Shown piece by piece: positions 1-6,762 of a DNA stretch of 14,090 bases. The stretch is from an uncultured Candidatus Altimarinota bacterium (GTDB lineage Bacteria; Patescibacteriota; Gracilibacteria; BD1-5; JAGOOR01): contig CALETF010000188.1 of the NCBI GenBank assembly GCA_937920005.1, positions 1 to 14,090 of the forward strand. The letters are read 5' to 3'. How positions within the stretch are numbered: the first letter of the stretch is position 1; every line of letters starts with the position of its first letter. The translations under genes and the position numbers were made by a program. The notes beneath the pieces are model-generated. The model saw only the letters and a program-made list of their open reading frames with translations, searched no databases and was not told the origin of the DNA.

Positions 1-1448
1 TAATCGATAACTTTATCACGACCTTCATCATCAAAGTCAATATCAATATCGGGCATACTAATACGATCTGGATTTAAGAAACGCTCAAATAGTAAATCGA
101 ACTTAATAGGGTCAACGTTAGTAATCCATAAACAATAAGCAATAGCAGAACCAGCAGCAGAACCACGACCTGGACCGACTGGTATATCATGCTCTCGTGC
201 CCAACGTATAAAGTCTGCAACGATAACAAAATACCCATCAAATCCCATGAGGTGTACCACAGCGAGTTCATACTCGAGACGATCAAAAATTGCTTTTTTT
301 TCTTCAGAAAAGTTCTTATAAATAATTTCTTTCTTTTCATTTCTCCAGGTTTTTGGTAGTTCTAAGAGGTCCGCAGGGGAGAGCTCTTTGAGGGTTGGTA
401 TTTCTGCCTTTATTTCTTTATGGACACACTCGACTATATCGTCGTTTGTGAGTGTGAAGTCGTATCGGACATTTAATCACTCAAAACAGGTCCAGCGTAG
501 GAGCCATTCTTGATCTGTGAGTGTCTCAAAATCATTCGGGTATTTTTCTTGATAGATTTTTTTTCGTACTTCTTCTTTTTCATTGAGTTTATAGACAGGG
601 AGAAGAGGTTTACCATGAGGGATTTCTATGTCTATCATGTCTGCGATTTTGAGCGTGTTTTCACAAGCTTCTGGTGCGTAGGCGAAGAGTTCCTTCATTT
701 CTTCTGCGGGGCGAAGTGAGTAGTTACCGTCTATCAATGTTTTTCTATCAGGATCATCGAGACGTCTCCCACTTCCAATACAGGAGAGGAAGTCTTGAGC
801 CTCTGCATCATCTGGACGCGCATAGTGTACATCATTTGTTCCAACGAGTGGTACACCAGAGAGTCTACTGAGTTCGACGAGTCTCTGATTGTATGCTCCT
901 TGAGAGCCACGGTCTGGGTGTTCTCCTATTTCGAGGAAATAATATTCTTTACCAAATACTTTTTGATAGTAGCTGATTCTCTCGAGGAGAAATGCATTAT
1001 CTTTTCCTGAGACGACATGTTGAGCTAGTTCACTGGTCAGATCACCAGACAGAGCGATAAGATCGGATGAGTATTTCTCGAGGGTAGGGAAGTCGAGTTG
1101 AGGTTTACTTCCGACGTTTCCATCGAGGTAGGCCCGGGTGGTGAGTTGGATGAGATTTTTGTAACCGTTGAAATTTTTTGCGAGGAGTATGAGACTGTAT
1201 ACCTTTGCATCTCTTGCGTCGTATTTTTGCCCTTGTTCACAGATAAATACCTCTACTCCAATAATTGGCTTAATCCCTTTTTTCTTACAGAGAAGATAGA
1301 ATTCAAAGGCTCCATGGAGGTTATCTGTGTCTGTGATAGCGAGTGCGGGCATACCCAGTTCTTTTGCTCGCACAACAAAAGCTTCTGGGTCACCAAGACC
1401 CTGAAGAAATGAGTAGTGAGTATGAAGATGGAGATGGACAAATGACAC
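1..1448 (-). CDS. dnaE: DNA polymerase III alpha subunit, N-terminal part (runs off the window's left edge)
   Basis: Catalytic subunit of the replicative DNA polymerase. About 482 codons are visible; the C-terminal part lies outside the window. The PHP domain opens with H-L-H-L-H-T-H-Y-S (residues 5-13). The polymerase domain shows GPGRGSAAGS (about 425-434) and PDIDIDF (about 466-472), which includes catalytic aspartates of the family. An in-frame TGA at 477-479 (residue 324, WTCFE-Gly-L) splits it under the standard code. The downstream frame continues in register into the conserved MGFDGYF and VADFI blocks, so TGA is read as Gly. The start is GTG at 1446-1448, because a TAG stands four codons upstream and the PHP motif must begin here. 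No Shine-Dalgarno is visible. A TATAGA hexamer on this strand (plus 1457-1462) lies 8 nt before the start. It is divergent from rpe. Confidence 0.96.
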
Positions 1449-1505
1449 GCACAGACTCTATAAAAAAACCCATGAATTGCAACTCGGAATCAGCCCCATA
1501 AGCCA

Positions 1506-1533
1506 TTGAAAACACAATAAAATAGCCTATACT
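1506..1533 (+). promoter_or_regulatory. Sigma70-like promoter of rpe, apparently leaderless
   Basis: TTGAAA (1506-1511), a 16-nt spacer, then TATACT (1528-1533). The rpe ATG begins at 1541, only 7 nt after the -10 hexamer. Transcription would therefore start at or next to the A of the ATG, leaving no room for a ribosome binding site. Promoter strength and exact start are inferred. Confidence 0.6.
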
Positions 1534-1540
1534 CCAAACT

Positions 1541-2170
1541 ATGCAAAAAATTTCTATTTACCCATCAGTCCTTGCTATCAAAGAGGATCCTATTTCATGG
1601 GACGCTCGTACGTCTGAACTAGGTATACCTGTTTCGGGAATTCATTATGATATTGGAGATGGTGAATTTGTTCCTTCACTCATGCTCAGACCAGAGGATA
1701 TTGCTCAGATTCATCTCGATACACCCATCGATGTCCATCTTATGGTTCGAAAGCCTTCTGTATATTTCCCGATTATTCTCGGCTTTGATACAGTTCGCGC
1801 TGTGGCATTTCACATTGAATGTGATGAAGATATTCATGAAACCATTCAAACTCTCAAAAATGCTGGGAAACAAGTCGGACTTGCAATGCTCGATACGACG
1901 CCTGCTGATCATCTTGACCAATATCTTTTGGAGATTGATTATGTTCTTGTCATGACGGTGAAAGGCGGATATGCTGGCACCCCATTTATTCCTGAGATGA
2001 TACAAAAAATCACAGAGATTCACCAAAAGAATCCAGAACTTCCTATACTGGTTGACGGCTGAATCTGAGAAAAGACGCTTCCTATCTGTGTAGATGCTGG
2101 AGCAACTCGTGCAGTGATGAGCTCTGCGCTTTTTTCAGGAAATGATCTCAGTTGGCTCAAGAAATCCTAA
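1541..2170 (+). CDS. rpe: Ribulose-phosphate 3-epimerase family protein
   Basis: TIM-barrel epimerase of 209 residues, close to the usual 215-230. The family interconverts ribulose 5-phosphate and xylulose 5-phosphate in the cytoplasm (non-oxidative pentose phosphate pathway). Visible motifs are SVLAI near the N-terminus, IHYDIGDGEFVPS (family HxDxMDGxFVPN, metal-binding His/Asp), DVHLMV (metal His), VLVMTV, and VDGGI with the second catalytic Asp. Two TGA codons (2060-2062 and 2066-2068) fall exactly in VDG-G-I-G, and the first is the second glycine of the near-invariant DGG. After them the frame runs on through DAGATRAVMSSALF, matching the family's AGA...GSAIF, to TAA. Odd point: the phosphate-site loop usually written MTVNPGFGGQ reads MTVKGGYAGT, so substrate preference could differ. 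Family membership is secure; substrate is not proven. Confidence 0.9.
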
Positions 2171-2182
2171 GTTTCGAAGCAC

Positions 2183-2209
2183 TTGACAAATAAATTTTCG
2201 CGATATAGT
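2183..2209 (+). promoter_or_regulatory. Promoter of the histidine-rich secreted protein gene
   Basis: Consensus -35 TTGACA (2183-2188) and -10 TATAGT (2204-2209) with a short 15-nt spacer. An imperfect dyad, TTTCGCG (2196-2202) and CGCGAAA (2213-2219), brackets the -10 box, as expected for a repressor operator. Transcription would start near 2216. Confidence 0.6.
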
Positions 2210-2214
2210 TCGCG
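2198..2214 (+). promoter_or_regulatory. Operator-like motif TCGCGA-N5-TTCGCG, copy 1
   Basis: TCGCGA (2198-2203), five bases, TTCGCG (2209-2214), overlapping the -10 box of the promoter at 2183-2209. The TCGCG cores are 12 bp apart, about one helical turn. The same arrangement recurs at 2280-2296. No regulator is encoded in the window, so the binding protein is unknown. Confidence 0.5.
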
Positions 2215-2279
2215 CGAAATTATTTTTAAGTTATTTTATGAAACTTTCTCAGGTACCTGTTTCTGTCGAAATAAACACA

Positions 2280-2296
2280 TCGCGACTCAATTCGCG
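2280..2296 (+). promoter_or_regulatory. Operator-like motif TCGCGA-N5-TTCGCG, copy 2
   Basis: TCGCGA (2280-2285), five different bases, TTCGCG (2291-2296). It has the same 12-bp core spacing as copy 1, 82 bp upstream. TATAAA (2297-2302) follows immediately and the preferred ATG is at 2307. Its presence here favours non-coding status for 2238-2306. Confidence 0.45.
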
Positions 2297-2306
2297 TATA
2301 AATATT

Positions 2307-3248
2307 ATGCGAAATGCTATTTTAGCATTGCTTTCGGCTGCTTCTATTTCTTTCGCCCAAGAAAAACCACATACGAATAATCACGCTCAGGGTAGCATAG
2401 GCCAAGATATTAACTTTATGCATTCTGATGATCCGACTGAGGGGTGACTTGATCACTTGATTCCAAATGATCATCATATACACACTATTGCAGAGATGCA
2501 CTATTCTCATAATCATGCTACTCAGGATGGAAATCTAGAAATAGGTGAATTGGCTTGACTTGGTATTCATTCACAAATACCTCTTCATCACACTCATGAT
2601 TCTTCTACTTTAGCAAAAATCGGTTTTCATTGACTTGTGTCTACAAATAATACTGATCCTCTCCGTAAGGAAATTACACTTGATGCAGGTATTATGCATC
2701 GTGTTGGTAAGTGGAAAATTTGATGAGGGATGAATTTTTTACATGAAGAAGCACAAATAACAGAGACTCACTCTGAGACGGAACTCCATGATGATTGACA
2801 CGGGCATAAGAAATATGTAACTCACACAGAAACCTCAACTCATCCCCATGAATACACAGGTGTTGGCTTTTATATAGATATAGCACGTCAATTAGAGTTT
2901 TTTCAGAAGAGGGTGTATCTTGTTTGTCATGCAGAGCATGATGAAAGTCTTACTTGAAGTGGTAATTTTGTTTCAACTTGAATTCAAGCTAATAAAATTC
3001 CTATTTTACCAGATATTTTTAACCGTCATCTTCATGGAGATTTTTCATGTATGGCTGTTTTTGGTGATGGGGAAAGATTTAACTGACGTGGTCCGTGTCT
3101 CATGCCAGGAATTACTCTTCACTGGTTGCTTAATAAAGATACTACTGTTTTTGCATCCTGGGTTCGTCCTATTCCTTCTCAAAAAACTACCCCTTCTTGA
3201 GAGACTCATCATAATGCTATTACTTTTGGTATTTCCCATACCTTTTAA
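2307..3248 (+). CDS. Secreted histidine-rich, beta-barrel-like protein, possible metal-binding envelope protein
   Basis: I do not recognise a named family. The 313-residue product begins with a clean Sec signal peptide, MRNAILALLSAASISFA, followed by QEK. The mature part has about 32 His in roughly 296 residues, with clusters such as NDHHIHT, HYSHNH, LHHTH and GHGH. Alternating strands (for example KWKIGGGMNFL, TGVGFYIDIA and ITFGISHTF) and a terminal Phe resemble the C-terminal beta-signal of outer-membrane barrels. Ten in-frame TGA codons are read as Gly: 2445, 2556, 2631, 2721, 2724, 2796, 2955, 2979, 3084 and 3198. Gly fits them well, as in WKI-G-G-GMN and DD-G-HGH. A start at 2238 (ATG) would add 23 residues with no signal-like character, so 2307 is preferred. 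It converges on polA with a 21-bp gap. A metal role is inference from composition and from the operator-rich promoter. Confidence 0.75.
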
Positions 3249-3269
3249 TTGTTTCTTGGGTCCTTGTAT

Positions 3270-4649
3270 CTATTTTTTCGCTTCGAGCCAATTTTTACCA
3301 GTTCCAACCTCGATAGCCATAGGGATATCCCATTCCACAATATGCTCCATGATTTCATGGAGTATTTTTGTGACTTCTTCTATTTCTGTATCGGGGCATT
3401 CTACGACGAGTTCATCATGGACCTGCATGATGAGTTTGGCTTCGAGTTTTTTAGTTTCAAATACTGTTACAATTTTTACCATTGCATGCTTGAGTATATC
3501 GGCACATGTTCACTGAATTGGCATATTCATGGCTTCGCGTTTTGCTTGTTCTCGGACAATCGAGTTTTTATCAGAGAGCCCCTTGATAGTCCTTCTTCGG
3601 CCAAAAAATGTCTCAGCATAGCCTACTTTTTGTGTTTCACCTACAATATGGTCGAAGTATTCACGTGTAGCTGGGTAGAGTCAGAAAAATCGGTCGATAT
3701 AGACAGCACATTCTGCTGGAGTTTTCCCCAGCATTTTTGAGAGTCCAAATGGAGTGATGCCATACATAACCCCAAAATTTACTGTCTTTGCCATACTTCT
3801 TTCTGCTTTTGATATGTCTTCTTTTTCAAAAAGCACCTTTGCAGTTTCGAGGTGTAAATCTTTCTTTTCTTTGATTGTTGCTATCATTTTCTCATCCCCA
3901 GAGAGACAAGCGAGTATGCGTATCTCAATCTGTGAATAATCAGCAACGACATAAGACCAATCTGATTTCTGTGGTTTAAAAGCTCTTTTGATTTCATCAC
4001 TCCATGTATCACCTGCGGGGATATTTTGAAGATTTGGATCATTGGAGCTCATACGGCCTGTGCTTGCACCGAGTGTATCATAGCTTGTATGAATTCTTTT
4101 TGTCTCTGGATTGATGTATTTTATGAGTCATCGTACGTATGTACCGAGGAGCTTGCTCGCGTGTCGATGAGTGAGTATGTCTCGGCATATTTCATGTTCT
4201 TCTGCCAGAATCGTGAGAGTTTCTTCGTCCACACTCCATCCTGTTTTTGTCTTTTTCAGTGGCTTGATTCACATTTTTTCAAAGAGGAGCTTCTGAAGTT
4301 GGAGAGGGGAAGCGAGATTGACAGTATTTTCACCAGTTTGAGTGCTGACTCTTGATTCAATGCTTTGTATTGTTTTCGTGAGTGTTTGCTCTAGCTCTTC
4401 TAGAATACCTTTTTCAACATATACCCCCTGTACTTCCATTTTTGCCAATACGGTTGATACTTGTGACTCAAGTTCGAGGATTGGATGGGAAGAGCTCAAT
4501 ATATCTATATGCCAGAGTGATGAAGCGACGGTGTTTACTTGCTGAGTGTCGATAGTGTATTCTGTTGCTTGCTCAAAAAATGCCCCATAAGAGCCATTAC
4601 GAAGGTGAGGGGAGAAAAGATGGTTTTCTATTCGAAAATCGCGAATCAT
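3270..4649 (-). CDS. polA: DNA polymerase I, polymerase domain only
   Basis: Family A DNA polymerase for gap filling and primer replacement. It has 459 residues against about 900 for full-length PolA. Motif A is VADYSQIEIR (Asp about 237), motif B is RSMAK...NFGVMYG (284-297) with the O-helix Lys, Phe and Tyr, and motif C is QVHDELV (HDE about 411-413). TSYDTLGASTGR and DPNLQNIP are also present. Four TGA codons are Gly: 4269 (KM-G-IKPLKK), 4128 (YVR-G-L), 3681 and 3510. The last restores NMPIQ-G-T, nearly invariant in the family. The stop is TAG. Both the 5' nuclease and the 3'-5' exonuclease domains are missing; only about 55 residues precede the thumb. ATG at 4680-4682, in frame through one more TGA and overlapping the lipoprotein gene, is an alternative start. 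No frameshifted exonuclease domain lies upstream. Confidence 0.94.
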
Positions 4650-4659
4650 GGAGATATAT

Positions 4660-4935
4660 TTAAAGGCCAGATATCATGTCATCTATGATGCTATCGAGCT
4701 CTTCTGTCATTTCATCTGTTTTTGGGTCTGGTTTTGTAATTTTTGTGTCTGTTTTTGTCGTTGTTTGTGTTGGTTTTACTTGTTTTGTATCTGGCTTTTC
4801 TGGAATTGGCTCAGAAGGAGCTGTTACTTCGCTACTTACTGTTTCATTTATTGGTGCTGTTTGGTCTTTTGCTGGGATCTGTGAACCACAACTTGCTAGA
4901 ATGAGAGGAATTGCTAGGAGAAGTATTTTTTTCAT
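4660..4935 (-). CDS. Small lipoprotein with a Thr/Lys/Pro-rich low-complexity body
   Basis: 91 residues, no named family. The signal peptide MKKILLLAIPLILASC contains a lipobox (L-A-S-C, Cys16), so the product is probably lipidated and held at the outer face of the membrane. The rest is disordered-looking and hydrophilic: Pro/Glu/Thr-rich, then repeated Thr-Lys-Thr-Asp and Lys-Pro-Asp units, and an acidic, helical-looking end (EELDSIIDDMISGL). It has no in-frame TGA and ends in TAA. Its stop lies 10 nt before the preferred polA start on the same strand, so the two are probably cotranscribed, although a functional link to PolA is not apparent. Confidence 0.72.
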   Translation of the reverse strand: MKKILLLAIPLILASCGSQIPAKDQTAPINETVSSEVTAPSEPIPEKPDTKQVKPTQTTTKTDTKITKPDPKTDEMTEELDSIIDDMISGL

Positions 4936-4954
4936 AGTGCTTTAGGGTAATATG

Positions 4955-4981
4955 AGTATATCTTCTTTCAGAGAAATTCAA
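4955..4981 (-). promoter_or_regulatory. Possible promoter of the lipoprotein-polA unit
   Basis: On the minus strand, TTGAAT (plus 4976-4981), a 15-nt spacer and TATACT (plus 4955-4960), 19 nt before the lipoprotein ATG. The spacer is short and the region AT-rich, so this is tentative. Confidence 0.35.
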
Positions 4982-4985
4982 AAAA

Positions 4986-5014
4986 TTTTGCACTATTCTC
5001 CTTTTCCCTATAAT
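4986..5014 (+). promoter_or_regulatory. Promoter of the tRNA-Arg gene
   Basis: Perfect -10 TATAAT (5009-5014), 17 nt after a weak -35 (TTTTGC, 4986-4991). Transcription would start near 5021, about 17 nt before the mature tRNA 5' end. Confidence 0.6.
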
Positions 5015-5037
5015 CCCTCTGTTCGTCACATATTCAT

Positions 5038-5113
5038 GCACTCGTAGCTCAGCTGGAAGAGTACCGGTCTTCGAAACCGAGGGTCGCAGGTTCGATCCCT
5101 GCCGAGTGCACCA
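5038..5113 (+). tRNA. tRNA-Arg, anticodon UCG, CCA encoded
   Basis: A full cloverleaf can be drawn. The acceptor stem is GCACTCG/CGAGTGC, the D-arm GCTC-AGCTGGAA-GAGT, the anticodon loop CTTCGAA (U33, anticodon TCG), the variable loop GGGTC, and the T-arm GCAGG-TTCGATC-CCTGC. Discriminator A and a genome-encoded CCA complete the 76 nt. Only the outermost anticodon-stem pair is mismatched (C-A). Anticodon UCG reads CGA and, by wobble, other CGN arginine codons. CGA codons are common in the neighbouring genes. This is not the tRNA-Gly(UCA) needed to read UGA, which is not in this window. Confidence 0.95.
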
Positions 5114-5197
5114 TATTTTACGAAACAGGTCTCGAACCCTAAAGGGTTGACTCACTTTGCCATTCAAGGCAAAGTCCCCCTGCCGAGTGCACCATAT
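5097..5197 (+). repeat. 20-bp direct repeat: tRNA 3' end duplicated downstream
   Basis: The last 17 nt of the tRNA gene plus ATA-type flank (CCCTGCCGAGTGCACCATAT, 5097-5116) recur exactly at 5178-5197, an offset of 81 bp. The 61 nt between hold two stem-loops: AACCCT-AA-AGGGTT (5135-5148) and ACTTTGCC-ATTCAA-GGCAAAGT (5154-5175). No second acceptor 5' strand (GCACTCG) occurs there, so the second copy is not a functional tRNA. It looks like a remnant tRNA or an attachment-site scar. Confidence 0.8.
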
Positions 5198-5205
5198 AAA
5201 ATTCT

Positions 5206-5233
5206 AAAACTCAGGCTTTTGCCTGAGTTTTTT
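5206..5233 (+). terminator. Rho-independent terminator, probably bidirectional
   Basis: ACTCAGGC-TTTT-GCCTGAGT stem-loop followed by a T-run on the plus strand, which ends the tRNA transcript. It is preceded by an A-run, so on the minus strand it is followed by U residues. It sits 4 nt past the monooxygenase stop and can end that transcript too. Confidence 0.88.
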
Positions 5234-5237
5234 GTAC

Positions 5238-6674
5238 TTATTTTTTACGTTTTATTCACCGTCATCTTGGCGTTTCTCCATCATGGAGAACAGCATCTGA
5301 ATGCAGTAGTATTCCTGCTTCCCGTGAATCTCGAACTTTAGCAGCGCTCTGTTTTATCATCTCAGATTCAAATTTTTCGAGTACAGTTTTTCTGATTCAC
5401 TTTTTCTGCCATTCTGATCATGGCCTACATTCGGAGTAAATCATACGAGAGAGTAAGAGAGCATCGAGAAGTGCACGATTGGCGCCTTGTCCTTTGAATG
5501 GACTCATGGGATGTGCTGAATCACCAATAAGTGTTGCATTTCCTGCTTTTTGTAATTGTTCTACTGAGAGAATCTCTTTGTCGTAGATTGGGTATCCTGT
5601 TATTTTTGATCGGTGTGTTTGGGAAAGCATTTGAGGAATCGGATTGTGCCATGGAGCTCGACGAATTGCCTCTTGCTTGAGTTCATCTGGTCATTTTGCG
5701 CTGAGTGAACGTGCTGTATCTTCTGTCATTGGAAAGCTCATCTGCCACATGATTGCATCATGCGAATAGGGCATAACATATATTCGTTCGTGACCATTTA
5801 CCGTTTGAAATATAGTTTTCCCGTCCAAGAGATCACTTTTTGTATCGACGAGATTATTTATATCACAGATTCCTAATATAACAATAAAACCGGTGTATTG
5901 GAGTGGAGTATTATCTTCTTTGATGATGCATTTGCGGACAATGCTCCTGATGCCATCAGCCCCTACTACGAGATCAGTTTGAGCTTTTTCTTTTTTTTCA
6001 CCCACCTGAAATACGAGGTCTACACGTCCATTATTATTTTGTGACACATCAATCAATTGATGTCACCATTGTATTGATTCACTCGTATCCAGCTCTTCTA
6101 ATAATTGCATCCTGAGAGATTGGCGGGATATATGTATATTTTTTTGTTTGGGTTTTTCATTACTGGTTGTTTCTTTTTTCTTTCACCATTCACCAATCAC
6201 TTTACCGTCGGGCGTATGAACCAGGTGTCTCGTTGTTCTAATCTCATCTCTGAGTCAAGAAATACCAAAACTTTCGATTGATTTACTTGCCTGTTGAAGT
6301 GTTAATCCGTATCACTGAGATCGAGCGTCAAAGCTTTTATCTCTTTCGTAGAGAGTAAAAGGGATACCACGATGAAAACAAGCGACTGCGAGGGCTACTC
6401 CGCCTATACCACCACCAATGATGGCAACGTGGGGATAGCTGGCATCGGGTGATGTTGGTTTTTCAGAATTGATGAGTCCAGATCCTTGGCAATAATCACA
6501 TATACTCATATGCCCTTTGGGCTGTACTGGTCGAGGTCATATGTTTCAAGACTTTTCGTATTTTAGAAGTTCTTTTTTATATAGACGTTTGGCTTTGTTA
6601 GAGAGTTTTTGGTTTTTTTTACCCTCTCCATAACATTCTGGACAGATGGACCAATGATTTTTTTTATTCTGCAT
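5238..6674 (-). CDS. FAD-dependent monooxygenase with N-terminal DnaJ-type zinc motifs
   Basis: 478 residues of the class A flavin hydroxylase fold. The N-terminus carries two CxxCxGxG motifs, CPECYGEG (11-18) and CDYCQGSG (59-66), spaced by a basic helix. They resemble DnaJ zinc modules and could form one four-Cys zinc site. Then follow the Rossmann motif IIGGGIGG (about 85-92), the DG motif GADGIRS (about 238) and the GD motif GDSAHPMSPFKGQGANRA (about 384), which bind FAD. Eleven TGA codons are read as Gly: 5256, 5262, 5397, 5418, 5691, 6063, 6183, 6255, 6312, 6537 and 6546. They join five fragments, for example ARSQ-G-YGLTLQQ. The start ATG at 6672-6674 captures both Cys motifs. Substrate unknown. 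From memory, similar zinc-motif-plus-flavoprotein architectures exist in other bacteria and in eukaryotes, so horizontal origin is plausible. It is divergent from recX. Confidence 0.9.
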
Positions 6675-6729
6675 CTTCAATAAGTACAAAAAGACTAGGT
6701 ATATAGCAGAGAAAGTAAAGCTATTTTTG

Positions 6730-6756
6730 TTGAGAAAATTGTGGGAAGTGTATCAT
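6730..6756 (+). promoter_or_regulatory. Promoter of recX, apparently leaderless
   Basis: -10 TATCAT (6751-6756) lies 6 nt before the recX ATG (6763). Candidate -35 hexamers are TTGAGA (6730-6735, 15-nt spacer) and TTGTTG (6727-6732, 18-nt spacer). As at rpe, there is no room for a 5' leader. Confidence 0.45.
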
Positions 6757-6762
6757 CTGCGT

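Noticed and set aside
1541..2170. UGA as Trp (table 4)
   Set aside because: Gly, not Trp, is required at VDGG, PIQG and GKGS, and TGG is used normally for Trp in the same genes.
2238..2306. Upstream ATG (2238) as the start of the His-rich protein
   Set aside because: It adds 23 residues without signal-peptide character before a perfect Sec signal and would place an operator-like motif in coding sequence. Kept only as an alternative.
2920..3740. Long plus-strand ORFs (2920-3516 and 3249-3740)
   Set aside because: They are out-of-frame shadows of the His-rich protein and of polA on the opposite strand. They look hydrophobic only because they read Phe/Leu-rich complements.
4844..5167. Antisense ORF reading CTRQGSNLRPS across the tRNA
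   Set aside because: This peptide is the well-known artefact of translating the complement of a tRNA gene. It overlaps tRNA-Arg and the lipoprotein promoter.
5238..6674. The flavoprotein gene as a pseudogene with many stops
   Set aside because: All internal stops are TGA, at sites fitting Gly, and the frame never shifts. The same pattern holds in essential genes, so it is recoding rather than decay.
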